Shown: one piece after another, positions 12,778-24,336 of the stretch
Layout: each line of letters opens with the position of its first letter
Position numbering within the stretch: position 1 is the first letter of the stretch
Assembly (NCBI GenBank): GCA_964058845.1
Contig: CAXKVR010000045.1
Location: forward strand, 372,001-436,000
Length of the DNA: 64,000 nt
From: Carex sylvatica
Taxonomy: Eukaryota; Streptophyta; Magnoliopsida; Poales; Cyperaceae
Direction of reading: 5' to 3'
The notes under the pieces: model-generated
Told to the model about the DNA's origin: nothing
The model's input: the letters and a program-made list of their open reading frames with translations, nothing else
The model's database searches: none
Made by a program: the position numbers and the translations under genes

Positions 12778-13371
12778 CTATCACCAGGGAAAAGCAGAAT
12801 ACATCTGTAAATCTTGGCTAGTATTGGCCCAACTGCCACATATCTGCTCAAAAGAAAATTATACATAATAAGCATATTTAATTCACATGATACCGCTAAT
12901 CCACATGCTAATTTCAAATATTTAATTCTTCATGTCCAAACAAAACAATTGTGAGGTTGATAAAGAAATTACCAATTGCTTAGACATATGAAGTGGACTT
13001 TAATAAGAGTTCTGGAGCTCGATAACTTCAAAAGAAAACAATTTTAGTTTCTCTTAAATAGAATCATCAATCATCTAAAATTTCCTATTTTGAAAACGAT
13101 TATGATTCAGAAATGGAATGTAGTTAATATAATAAATTATAAAGATTGGGATAATTTTATATAACCTCAATAAGTGTAGGGATCAAACTACAAAAAGAGT
13201 AGAATATCAGGAATCAAACTTCAAAGCATTTAACTGAACAAAAATAACGAACATACCATCTTGTACAAACATATGCAGTATAAGGAGGCTTTGTGTGAAC
13301 TTCCCTTTAACTTCCCTTTGCTAGCCCCAAATCTGCAACTTTGACTATGCCATCTTTAACAAGTATATTTT
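12778..13371 (-). pseudogene. Protein kinase (CDK/MHK-like, CMGC) exon fragments
   Basis: Two minus-strand exons with intact splice sites are clear. The first, 13371-13257, encodes ENILVKDGIVKVADLGLAK, then a stop, then REVHTKPPYTAYVCTRW. This matches the catalytic and activation segments of MHK/MAK-like kinases, with DLG in place of DFG and ending where the TRW/YRAPE intron normally lies. The stop comes from the word AAAGGGAAGTT being present twice in a row (about 13299-13320). The second, 12843-12778, encodes the MWAVGPILAKIY...LFPGD segment (subdomain IX), with one base missing in the TGG GCA codons. The exon that should lie between them (YRAPEVxL) is absent, as are the N- and C-lobes. The family is recognisable; the gene is dead or a transposon-captured fragment. 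Confidence 0.82.
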
Positions 13372-13379
13372 CTACAAAA

Positions 13380-14361
13380 AACAAAGCATCTTTTCGTTAT
13401 TACATCCCATTACAGAATTCAGATACATGTTCCTCAATTCAGAAGTTACATATTTACCCTTGTAGATAATATCTCTCAACAAGTATCTATTAAGCTTAAG
13501 ATGGTCTACTACAGGGGTGTCATTGGTAAATACTTATCAGTACCACTCTAATGAAACAATCAAAATAGATGATACAATTCTGGTCTAAACACAATTAATG
13601 CAATTTTTAGTACAAAAAAAATATATTGTAGATTTGAAATTTAATTAACTCTTACCTCCTTTTCATCTACTTTAGACAGTTGCCTAATCAAACTTGGCTT
13701 TTACAAATGACCATGACCATATTTTATGTTTGCACTTTACAAGTTTAAAAAGCAAAATATATGGATAATAAAAATAGCATATTAAAAAAAGAACAAACCT
13801 GACCTAAAAGTTAGATAAAATGGAGGATGCAAGCTTATGAAAGTTCACGATTGAATAGATTTTAACATGTTTCAGAAGTTTAAAAATAAAAAAATATGTT
13901 GTATTTCAAAAGAAACTGAATGCTAACCTCTTTTACCCATAAGCTGCTCAGAATGTCAAATGGTGAAATATTTGTTTGAATCTCTCATACTGGAGTTTGC
14001 AAATTAAAAAGTTTTAGCACTGGGAATGAATAATTTATTGCTTAAAGGCAGTAAAGCATAAATAGAGAAAATTCTCTTTCGGCATCACCCAGAAAGCACA
14101 AAAAATACCATCAACGCCCCTACCTTTTAGTTTTAAAGTTTCACATATTAGTAAACCGTCTCACTCGTTACACAAATGAGACAAAGGGAGAGAACAAAGG
14201 TAAAGGTGGATTGTAGATACCATGCTTTAGGTGATTAATAGGTATGACAAGAAATTCAACTATTTGTACATGCAAGAGATCCAAACGTTATTTTAAGGTT
14301 TGTAAAGACTGCAGTGAAACAACTTCTAATTAATGTACACTTAAGAAGTAAAATTCATTAC
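13380..14361. other. AT-rich stretch between exon fragments
   Basis: No further kinase exon, transposase or RNA gene is recognised here. It reads like intron or decayed transposon sequence. It lies between the kinase fragment and the unrecognised 5' exons on the same strand, so all could belong to one chimeric transcription unit. Confidence 0.35.
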
Positions 14362-14830
14362 CTGACCAAGATCAAAACGACGGCCAAAGTAACTTGACCT
14401 TCCAAAAGGATCAAATCCTGCAAACTAACAAATCAAATTTTAAAAATAACTTTGCTAAATAACATAAAGTAAAGAATTTACCTATATGTTTAAAATATTT
14501 AATTTTGGTACTATTCAAAGTCTAATATTAGCAACAATTACAGAATATGATACCAGTACCGGTAAAGTAATCCTAATTCAGATTTAACCTTTAACTGAAA
14601 ACACGATTTCAGATTTCAAGCCTTACAAGGCACCATAGACAAGCAAAAAGAAATAAGGAAGGAGACATAGAGGGAGGGATTTACCGAAGAAAGGCTTAAA
14701 TTTACGAAAAGGGGCGAGTCTGAGGCGAGAGAGACCAAGAGAGATGGTGCTAGGTCGGGGCCTCAGTTCGAGTCTGAGACGAGAGAGCGAGAGACCAAGA
14801 GACCAAGAGAGATGTTGTGAGAGATGACAT
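14362..14830 (-). pseudogene. Unrecognised 5' exons of a broken or chimeric gene
   Basis: On the minus strand a CT-rich, 5'-leader-like stretch (about 14830-14690) ends in frame as APFRKFKPFFG at a GT donor. It joins in phase to exon 14417-14362, which reads FDPFGRSSYFGRRFDLGQ and ends at a donor (CAG then GTAATG). An upstream ATG near 14826 (MSSLTTSLL) runs into a stop, so the reading is not intact from there. The peptide looks like the N-terminal part of a nuclear-encoded organelle or structural protein, but I do not recognise it. Downstream on the same strand lie the kinase fragments, which belong to a different family, so this may be a mosaic of captured pieces. Confidence 0.4.
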
Positions 14831-15054
14831 CGGAGAGGGGAAGTTTCAGCAAAGTCAGAGAAATGCGATTAGGGAGCCCGCAGAGGGAGGTGAGAAAGGC
14901 GACTGAGGCTGAGAGAAGTTTCTTAGACCTTTTATGGTACTATCTCCTCCTCTCTCGCGGGGAAGGGATCGGGGAGGGAGACGATCGCTCGCTGTCTCCT
15001 TCTCTTTTGCTGGCTCTATTTTTTGGAAGAAGGGGGAGGAGCGGGGAAGGGATC

Positions 15055-15075
15055 GGGGGGGGGGGGGGGGGGGGG
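15055..15075. repeat. Poly-G run of 21 bases
   Basis: An uninterrupted run of 21 G lies in a GA/GGGA-rich stretch upstream of the broken exon series. Its length is likely variable between individuals and prone to sequencing error. Confidence 0.85.
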
Positions 15076-15413
15076 TGAGAAAAAAAAGATAATTTGCTGG
15101 GGAGAGACGCAGCGCTCCCAGTGAAATTTTTTACAAATTTTGGATTTAATCTGCACATTTTTTGATTCAAATCCAACGGTCTAGAGCGAAAATGCCTGTA
15201 ATAATACGTGTAGCTATACATGTGGCGGGTCCAATTTGAACTAAATTTAGACTTCTACACATATAAATGATGTATTTAATCAAGGGAAGGCAGATTATTT
15301 GACTGGATGGTTCAGATTCAATCCGAATTTAGATTAATCAATCCCAACCATTAGAGTTTCTGGACAACCAACTCAATTTAAGATTCATAATATAGATGAG
15401 AGATGAGAGATAT

Positions 15414-15867
15414 AGAGGTTGGCTACTATACTTATATAAGCATGTCCCCACATATGCTTATATAAGCATGTCCCCACATATGCTTATAACTCATTTTTGT
15501 GTTTTCAATGTCCAAATAATCAATCTGAACCGTTAGATGTGATCTCTATATTGAAATGTGCTTGGAGACTAAATTTTACATTTTTCTGAATTTTTTTACT
15601 ATTTATTAAGCGACTTTGAAAATCGCTGATCCAACGGTGACTTAACAAAACAGTAAAATCAGAAGCCACCGTTAGATCAGAGATTTTCAAATTGGCTTAA
15701 TAAATAGTAAAAAAATTCAAAAAAAATGTAAAATTTAGTCTCCAAGCACATTTCAATATAGAGATCACATCTAACAGTTCAGATCGACCATTTGGACATT
15801 GAAAACGCAAAAATGAGTTACAAGTATATGTGGGGATATGCTTATATAAGCATAGTAGCCAACCTCT
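15414..15867. repeat. Foldback element family A, single copy
   Basis: Inverted ends AGAGGTTGGCTACTATAC and GCATAGTAGCCAACCTCT flank inverted arms that share the GCTTATATAAGCAT, ATCTAACGGTTCAGATCGACC and GCTGATCCAACGGTG words with 10769-11605. A central hairpin sits around 15600-15690. Low-complexity TC/TA tracts abut the right side, so no target duplication can be called. Confidence 0.75.
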
Positions 15868-15956
15868 CTCTCTCTATATATATATATGTATGTATATCTA
15901 TTTCTATATACATTATAATTATGGATCCGGATATTTTATATAACTGGATATAACTA

Positions 15957-16325
15957 GGGTGTTTCTAAGTTTAATAAGTTTTTTTTTGTGAACTCAACTC
16001 TAAAATTCATCGAATTGGTTTCAAACGACAAATTTGAACCGTTGAAATCAATATACCTTACGAGTGATGTGTTTATATGCAAAAAAATTAAAATTTTGGA
16101 TTAATTTTGTATAGAGTCAAGTGGTCAAAGAACGTTCAAAAAATAAATGCATTAAAATTAATTTATAAACTTTATAATTTTGACAGCTTGACTTTATACT
16201 AAATTAATTTGAAAGTTAAATTATTTTGCATATAGATGAATTATGAGTAAGGTAGATGAATTTTTATTTGAAGTTAATCTGATAAGTTTTAAACTTGAGT
16301 TTACAAAAAAAAACTTAATAAACTT
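15957..16325. repeat. MITE, CAAACCGTTGAAATCAAT family, diverged copy
   Basis: Long imperfect inverted repeat: the left arm holds AGTTTAATAAGTTTTTTTTT and TTTGAACCGTTGAAATCAAT; the right arm holds the complements, closing with AAAAAAAACTTAATAAACTT. Internal words (AGTCAAGTGGTCAAAG / GCTTGACTTTATACT) recur at 20140-20510, 37883-38289 and 43985-44215. The best preserved copy (37883-38289) has a 9-bp target duplication. Confidence 0.6.
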
Positions 16326-16379
16326 AAAAACATTATAGTTTTACTCTATGTAACTTCTCCAAAAAGATTGTGAGGTCAC

Positions 16380-17155
16380 TGATTTCCCTGTTCAATATCT
16401 TGGCCTCCCCTTGACAATTAAAAGGCCAAATAATGCGGCTTATATGCCTCTCATTGAAAGGCTTGAGTCCATATTGGCAGGATGGAAATCCAAATTAATC
16501 TCAAGAGGTGGTAGACTGCTTTTGATGAACTCGGTACTGAGCTCCTATCTACTTCCAAAATGGGTGGTCAAGAGAATTAACAAGATAAGGAGAGGTTTTC
16601 TTTGTGGGAATTCAGATGACCGGAAATCCATATCATTAATCAATTGGCAAATGGTATGCACCACTAAAGACTATGGAGGAATGGGAAGGGCAGAATTTGG
16701 AAAAAAGGAACTGGTCCTTGCTTTTGCACTGGTGGTGGAAGCTGTACAGACAGCAAGAATCCACAAACAATTATCACTATTAGAGCAATCACTGCCTCAC
16801 ATCATATGCACAAGTTTTGCATGGTCAACGGATCCTTTTTTTGGAAGTAATTACTCTAGTTACAGTAGCTGTTTCACTGGAGCACCTACTGGCAAATCAA
16901 TAATGGAGCCTCAATTGCATATTGGTTTGACAACTGGATCAATCCGACAATGTCATCCCTAATAGCTCCCTTACCTGCAAATTGCACTTGGTCTTTGCTG
17001 AAAGCAATTGAGAATGGGCTGCCGCATTTTAACTTAGTACAGGGGGCAATGGTGGAATATATTAGATGGAAGTGGACTGACAATGAACTGTACTCAGCAA
17101 ACTCATTCTACAGTACGATTATCTCAGGAAGGATGATCAAATGGGCCTACCAAAT
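16380..17155 (+). mobile_element. LINE (non-LTR retrotransposon) reverse transcriptase C-terminal remnant
   Basis: The plus strand reads DFPVQYLGLPLTIKRP, then LIERLESILAGWKSKL, SRGGRLLLMNSVLSS, LPKWVVKRINKIRRGFL, a signature of plant LINE reverse transcriptases just after the catalytic domain. A frameshift near 16690 moves the frame to NLEKRNWSLLLHWWWKLY. Later pieces (NGASIAYWFDNWINP, WKWTDNELYSANSFY) match the zinc-binding RVT region. The catalytic YxDD part, endonuclease and poly-A tail are missing. It is inactive. It stops abruptly at the LTR fragment that follows. Confidence 0.85.
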
Positions 17156-17161
17156 TGTGAA

Positions 17162-17812
17162 TGACGTAATTGTGAAGTCAACCCCTAATTAGGACATCTC
17201 AAATTGAATCAGATATTGGTATGAAGGACTTAATCGTGAAGTACCAATATTCGAGAAGATGAGAGACTAACAAAATCTTATGGTGTAGGTAGCTAGGGTA
17301 AATGACCTAACCATGAAGTCCGAATTATTTAGACATGTTATTAATTCACGAAAGTGACACTTTTTAACATATTAGGTTAGAAACCTCATCAAATCATACA
17401 TGATACATGAATTTAAATAATACTGAATAGATAGAATTAGCAAGGGGTTGTAGACCAAATACCCTTAGATCTCATAAACTTGAAAGCAAACCAACATTTA
17501 TTTTCTTTATTTTATTTACATTTATTGTTTAAAACTCATCTCTTTTGGGTATTGAACCCAACCTTATAATTGTTAGACCCCCCCCCCCCCCAAATTTTAC
17601 TTTACTTTCTTCTCTTTTTTGAAATTAATTGACAAAGTTTAAACTAAGTTTTTAACTATACTCTCTGTGGTTCGATACCCTAAGTACTACTTTGATAGGT
17701 TCTACACTTGCAATCAATCCTTCATTTAGTACCAAAGTTTATAAATTTAAAAGGTAAAAGAGTAATTTGATCCTTCATTTAGCACAATTTCATATACATA
17801 AAATACTCATCA
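17162..17812 (+). mobile_element. 3' fragment of the 1.85-kb LTR family
   Basis: This is homologous to the last third of the solo LTRs at 40699, 51862 and 55191. Shared words are GTGAAGTCAACCCCTAATTA, GACTAACAAAATCTTATGG, TATTAATTCACGAAAGTGAC and GGTATTGAACCCAA; the end AAATACTCATCA equals the 42565 LTR end. The 5' two thirds are missing, replaced by the LINE remnant, so no left target duplication exists. It holds a run of C near 17580. Confidence 0.85.
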
Positions 17813-20139
17813 TTGATCTGTACAAATGTTAAAGTTTTTTACGCGAATCTAATTTGATCCGATGCACGTCGGACCGCCACCGATTCCATCATTATCAGGC
17901 AAGATATAATGGCATGAAATCCTTTTCCATTTTTTTTGTTTTTTTTTTGTCCTCTTATCTATAATGATCTGATGTAGAAAACTGTGCTGTCACTGCCTTG
18001 ATAACATCTATTGAGAAAATGGAACAATCTACAGTCGGTCCGAAAACTTTCTTGAAAGGTCAAATCCATTCTTCGTCAATTCAAATAATTTGTAAGAAGT
18101 TACTAATTATGAATAATGAAAAATGGAGGCGAGAAAATTGTCTAATCTTGTAAATTTTCCGTATAAACTTGAAATGGGTACGAGACAAACACTGGCGTCT
18201 GGCGCTCAGTGTCCAATTTATCGGCTCCTTGTGGATTGAATTCCCACATGAACATTAAATGTGGCCAAATATCAAACATGTCTGTGAACAATTAGGCATG
18301 GTGTGGTCCAAAATATTATTCCTTTCTGGGTTTTGACTACCAATGGCAAAAAAAAAATATGTGAAACAAAATAATAGGATTCGAAGAAGAATATACGAAG
18401 TGCGAATGCAAGATGTTGGAAATGGACTTGAAACATCCAAACAACCTCATATTTTTATTCTTTAATTAAAAATAAAATGAGAACTTTATAAATTTATATT
18501 GAGTTTTGACAAAAAAAAGGTTAATAAGTTGGATGATTTTCTGAGTATTTTAAATTTTAAAAGGTTTAATATGATATTATGAATTTTAGAGGGATACATA
18601 ATTTTGAAATTTTTGAAGAGTATACATGAAATTTCCCTAAAAAAAGTTAAATGAAGGTTTGACCTCCATTTTCCTAGAAAAAAAAATAATACCAAATTGA
18701 GATTAAAATGGGCTCGACTCCTAATTTATAGCCCGTTTACATATTTAAAATAAAACCCGGTATGGCCCAGTCAAGCTGTTATGGCCTTCAACATAAAATA
18801 TAATAACGCTGTAACCTGAAAGATGAAGTAATATTCATTCTCTAGCCTTATTTAAAAAAAAAAATGTCTTCATTATCCAATAGAACTCTGTATTGATGTT
18901 TAAAATAATAATGAATAGTTAATCAAATATTTTTCTTTCTTTTCAAATTCTAAATTCTAAGAAGACCCAAATAGGAAAAAGGACAGAGATAATGGCAGCT
19001 CACATATCATAACGATATAAAGAAAGGCCAGATTCACACGAAACAATCATGCCATACTGAACAGGATACCTGTACAGTATGCCAAATTGACTATTGACAT
19101 ATTTAGCAAATTTGACATGTATTTGCATATTATGTGCACGGATCCTTGGTTCTGAATATATTTTTTCTGTTATTTTATTTATTTGATTTCTGTCAGTCTA
19201 TTTAAACTATCCATTTGATTCAATTGTATATTTGTATGTCAAGTTCCTTTCAACCGACACAAATAAACACTGTTCCAGTATCAGTATACCTTGCCAGTAC
19301 ATGGAATTTAAGTGTTAAATAAAAGAGCCAATTAACTTCCTTTCTTTTTCAGTTTTGATATTTGATTTATTGCTATCAATAGTCAAAAGGTTTTGCTTTA
19401 GGACCACCATACCATGCATGCGGCCCCTTATCAGATTTTGTCAACGACAACTTTCTTAAATGTTTTGTTTAGAAACTTTTTTGCTGGTATACCCCTGTAT
19501 TTTCCCTAGGTTGCATAGGATACCTCTGTAATAGTATTGCCCATTAAGGGTTAAAGAAAATTCAAGTCTCTGCATGCCTAAGGGCTTTCCCAAAAAAATA
19601 AAAATAAATTAAGTCTCTGCTTTAATTGGTGTTGGTCTCCGTAAATAACTCACATTGATACACTGGACAAATTAATTGTAATCAAATTTGAATATTATCC
19701 ATATTTTCAAAGATGTTCCCAAGGATAAATATAATTTTAACTTATGAGATAGGTTACTTTGGATCCTTTTGAACCTGAGCTTGAAATCTCGAATTTGCTA
19801 GTGGAATGCTCAGATCGATATCATGATGTTCAGTGTTATGTAAATATCAAATTATATTTAAAAAACCGAGTTCATATTTTGATATAAACCATTTACTATT
19901 CCTTAATGTCAAAATGAGAAAATCATTGCTGGTATTTTTAAAAGAAATTGGGAGGTCCAGCCTCCAAATTTCATTTAATCATTGATGGATTATTATGCTT
20001 AAAAAATATCTTATTTTCAGCTATAAATAATTTTGGAATTTGAAACTCAGTTCAATAATATTTTAACATTTAAATCACGATACATGAGTCTCAAACATTA
20101 AAATTTGAAGAGTAGAACTCGGATGTTCTCGAGCTCACT
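17813..20139. other. Intergenic DNA, nothing recognised
   Basis: This is AT-rich sequence with scattered short open frames that show no family signature and no clear repeat structure beyond homopolymer runs. No promoter or RNA gene was recognised. Confidence 0.5.
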
Positions 20140-20510
20140 AAGATCTTTGTTGAGCTTAGTTTAAAAAATTATCTGAAGGGTTTTAATAGACAAATTCAAA
20201 CCGTTGAAATCAATTTACTTCGTGAGTGATTTGTTTACATATCAAATTTATAAATTTTCTAATTAACTTAGTATAAATCAAGCGATAAAAAAATGATGAA
20301 AAATGAACGTATTGAAATTAACTAATAAACTTTCTTTTTAATCGCTTGACTTTACATTAAATTAATTTGAATATTTATAAATTTGATATATACCTGAATC
20401 ACTTGTGAAGTATATTGATTTCAATAGTTTAAATTTGTCATTTAAAATCATTCCGATGAACTTTTAAGTTGAGCTAACTAAAAAATTAGTGAGCAAAATA
20501 ACACCCTAAT
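20140..20510. repeat. MITE, CAAACCGTTGAAATCAAT family
   Basis: Imperfect inverted repeat: left arm with TTGAGCTTAGTTTAAAAAAT and CAAACCGTTGAAATCAATTT; right arm with TGATTTCAATAGTTTAAATT and AGTTGAGCTAACTAAAAAAT. The central AATCAAGCGATAAAA / AATCGCTTGACTTTAC pair matches the other family members. Confidence 0.6.
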
Positions 20511-20844
20511 TCTACTTAAATTTGAAACCAAACATATATATTAGACTTGATGATTAAAGGACCGTATATGTAGATCACCTAATTTATTTACTATTCATTA
20601 TACAGTAAAACTTTGGCCAAACAAACCTTCAGATAAACTTTTGTTGTTTTAAGAAAAATTAATCTTGAAGTTACTTCTATTAAAAAAACAAAGATAGTAT
20701 TATGATGTTAAAAGAAAACTTAAGCTTGGCACTCCTTTAAGATGTTTTTTTTTCTTAAATATAAATAAATAGATTTATTTAAATGAAACAAGCATCTAAT
20801 GTATTGGATTTTTTAAAAGTAGTTCCATCGTATTTGTGTTACAG

Positions 20845-21045
20845 TAAAGATAGAAGATGCTGTGTTGTGATTCTCTAGGAATCACAGGATCCTGCTATTC
20901 TAAATCCAACCCTTTACTTTATGAAATGTACAAATTTCAAAATCAGTAGTTTTCTATGTACGAATCTCGAAATGAATGAAAGGATGGATTTGAAATAGCA
21001 GGGTCCTGTGATTTCTGAAGAATCACAGCAGATTTATTTTCGTAC
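20845..21045. repeat. Mutator-type MITE family B, degenerate copy
   Basis: Inverted arms GAATCACAGGATCCTGCTAT and AGCAGGGTCCTGTGATT, closing with CAGCAGATTTATTTTC, match the better copies at 22145-22307 and 44945-45132. The left terminus has decayed, so no target duplication is visible. Confidence 0.6.
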
Positions 21046-21309
21046 AAGTACATATTTTTCAATTTTACGAAAAGCAGTTTCACTCTCCACTATAGCACTA
21101 CTACGGTGGAGCTGTTTTTTTTAAAATCTAGTACATTGAGTGTTTTATTTTTTGTTTAAATCGATTTGTTTATTTCTATTTAAAAGAATCCTCTTTCAAT
21201 AATTAATACTTGTATAATTGAGGCTATGGTATTATGATGCATAGTGCGAATTGGTTCGTATTACATATTAATATTTTATTTTCAAATTTTTAATAGTCGA
21301 TATGAATTG

Positions 21310-21520
21310 TTTAACATAATTTTTATATGAATGTGTACTTGCAAACTAAAATTTACATTTTTCAAAATCTTTTTAGATAAGTAGAAAAACGCTATTTATG
21401 GAATCTTTAAATCAAAGTGATTTTCTATGCAATCTAAAAATAATAAATTTCTTTATTTTAAAAATGTAAAATTTGTTGGACAAATATATTTTCCATATGG
21501 AGAATACTGAAAGGTTTAGG
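21310..21520. repeat. Foldback-type repeat remnant, GTAAAATTT arms
   Basis: Inverted words GCAAACTAAAATTTACAT and AAAAATGTAAAATTTGTTGG flank a central palindromic stretch. The layout resembles family A elements and the remnants near 30115-30220 and 32925-33090. Strongly decayed. Confidence 0.4.
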
Positions 21521-21842
21521 TCAATTATTTTTACTTTAATAATAGAAATATTGTTTTGTGATTCTTGTTGTGTTTCATTTTTAGTCTATTTCAATTTGTT
21601 TGGAGACTAAAAGTTTAATTATTGTTGTTGTTCAATAATAGAGATATTGATCCAATATACGGGAACCAATATGCATTATACATAGCACCGTGGCCTCACT
21701 CTAACCTTTTAATATGAACACAACTAGGAGTTTAGTCATAAAATAATAAAGTATACAGGATTTCTTTTGCAAAATAATAGAACTTGTGATCCTTTTTTGG
21801 ATTTTCTCAATAGCATTGAATATTTTTTTCTCTATTTTTTAG

Positions 21843-22010
21843 GAAAGAGATCACTTGTCTCTTGGGATGCATGAATTTTCTGTTCTCTCAGTTACTAAAA
21901 TGTAGAGTCGGTCACTGTTAAAGAAGACTAGTCACATTTAATTTTTGAATTGAGGATCCACTAATAATAACTCTAGGAGCAGAAATTTTATGCCAGATGA
22001 TAGAGAATTC
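21843..22010. repeat. MITE related to 29455-29610
   Basis: The inverted-repeat layout with TTGGGATGCATGAATTTTCT, CTCTCAGTTACT and GGAGCAGAAATTTTATGCC matches a better preserved element at 29455-29610 (CAGGAATTTCTTGTC ... GCAGAAAATTCCTGC). I infer a diverged pair of the same non-autonomous family. Confidence 0.45.
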
Positions 22011-22144
22011 GGTTCCAGCTTTTTATATGAACACAATATGTAGTTTTGTCATAAAAAGCTTGGCCCTCAGGTCCTCAAATGCATTGAACCATACCCCTAG
22101 GGGCCCTTGCACAAAAGTTGAATGGAAGGTACACAGCGGATGTG

Positions 22145-22307
22145 GGAAATAAATCTGCTGCGATTTCAAATTCCTCGCTTCACATTTTAAAATACACAAA
22201 TCTCAAAAAAGAGTAATCTTTTTTGTACAAATCTCTAAACAAATGAAGGGAGGGATTTGAAATCGCAGGGATTGCAGGAAATTTGGAATCGCAGCGCATT
22301 TATTGCC
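22145..22307. mobile_element. Mutator-type MITE family B with 9-bp target duplication
   Basis: A 163-bp element beginning GGAAATAAATCTGCTGCGA and ending in the inverse (GCATTTATTGCC). It is flanked on both sides by the same nine bases, GCGGATGTG (22136-22144 and 22308-22316). Nine-base duplications with such inverted ends are typical of Mutator-like elements. No coding capacity. Confidence 0.85.
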
Positions 22308-22316
22308 GCGGATGTG

Positions 22317-24336
22317 AAGCTAGGACATGAACAGGGGTTGGTAGACATAATCAATGACCGAGGCATGAAAGGGGTATCCTTTCCGTGAAAGAATTGATTA
22401 ACCTGTCACGGTAAGTTTTGTTTGTATGATATGTAAATGTAAGAGAGGTTTTTCCCTGTACACTGGACGGATCTCCAGGGAATTTAATTGCCAGGCAGCA
22501 GCACACGTACGGTTGTGGGGGGTTCGTGCGTTTGTTTGTGTGTGTGTAGGGTTGTGGTGGGTGGGTGGGTGGGGATCAGGATCTTATGAGGTAACTCAAT
22601 TTTTGAGTTTCAGTAATATTTACATTCATCAATGTTTTTAAGTTCTTATAAAATGAAAATAACATTACACTAAATTATTTAGTCCTTAGATTATCTATCT
22701 CTTCCCTCTTAATTTTCTCACTCCGCTCCTGTCCGCTATTTCAAATATCATCATTAAGGCCCTTATTGTGAGAGTTGTGGTCCGTGCATAATAATTTAAA
22801 AGCAAGGATAAACATATTAATTCCAACTAAGAAATTACAACAAAGATTCATACTATGATTTATAGTTTTAATTATAGGTAAAAGATAGAAACGAACCTTG
22901 TTAATAGATCCGGTATATATGTTACTATTATTAATTAGTTTTATTAATAACTAGCTTCTTTTTTTTGTTACAAAGCAACTGTCTAAATTGATGCAGGATT
23001 TAAAATCGCGTCTTAAAAAAGAGAAGAAAACTTACAAACAAATATGAAGGCGAACAACGACCATGTCTCATTGATTAAACGGTACAGAGATACTACAATA
23101 TTAATGCGCCTTATATTTCTTGATCTGTCTTTGCACATTACCCCTCTGTTTTCTGTTAAGCTCATAATGACTGGTTTGCACCAGTCAAAATTTCTAACAA
23201 ACACAGCGTTTGACTGTACAACATCAATGACTCAACGGGGGTGGCTTACAAAATTGTACACCTCTTGAAATTCAATTACTTTGGATTTTTGAATGACTTG
23301 TAGCTTGGAAATTGTCCTTTGAATATTAACTAAAAATTATACTAGGGTAATTTGATTGATGAAAAGGAATTATTGTTAGAAAGTGTTCTCACCCATAAAA
23401 CAATATTATTTAAAAAATAAAACTGTATAATGAAACACTGTAAATGTTTTATCTCAACATAAAAACATTGTAATGTTGGCAACGTTTGTCATTTTTTTTT
23501 TCAAAATGCTACAGATTAGAAAAAACGGATTAAAATTCATCCTAGTTAAAAAGGCAGGTACATAACAACTATGTTACCACAAACTTGCATCTTAAATTCT
23601 TATGTTAACAATCCAACAGCACTGGTATAAGAGCCAAAACCTCACTAAATAATTACTCTGTTTCAGGTGTCATCAACTGCTGGTTGCAGTTGTTCACATG
23701 AGTAAGCATCCAAAGCTTATGTATGTAGAGGCTAGCCTAATGTTTAAATAAACAAATTTATGTAAAATATAATAACAGACTGCTATAAACGATCAATGTC
23801 TATCCACTAAATTCAAACAAGCGTACTTTTTTAATAAGCTAAGTAGATTCCATTTCATCACTAAGATTAGGTAGAGGAGGGTAAAAAAAAGAATCACACA
23901 AACATCTACTAATTAATGCATAGTAGCACTGGCACATGCATAACACCACAAACCTTGACCATATATAGATGGTCAAAACATATCCATCTGATGCTACAGT
24001 TTTAACTACTACTATCAACAGTTACATTCATCGATCACTACTACCCATTATGCTACTAATTGTAACAACATTACTCTTTAAGTAACAAGTCAATCCTCTC
24101 CATCTGAAAACCGAAATAGAACCATCTTCTTACTCTGATTATCATAGCAACATCGATCAGCATTAAATAGAACCCAATATCACTGTGTCTCAAGCATATA
24201 TTTGATTCTCCTAAATAAGTTGCCTCCTGGTGTTATTGGGTTCATTTTTAAAACTAGCATGTCAGCTTATTATAACATAGTTTCCATTATCAGTGTCAAA
24301 TGGAGAGGATTAGACTCTTACTAATTTAACCAACCC
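22317..24336. other. Intergenic, includes GST 3' flank
   Basis: I see nothing with a recognisable signature. A GTGTGTGTGTAGGG / GTGGGTGGGTGGG low-complexity tract lies at about 22535-22575. The 3' untranslated region of the GST gene should lie just below 24337. Confidence 0.5.

Noticed and set aside
14940..15221. Minus-strand frame with a long proline run
   Set aside because: Produced by the 21-base poly-G run and GA-rich DNA; no family signature.
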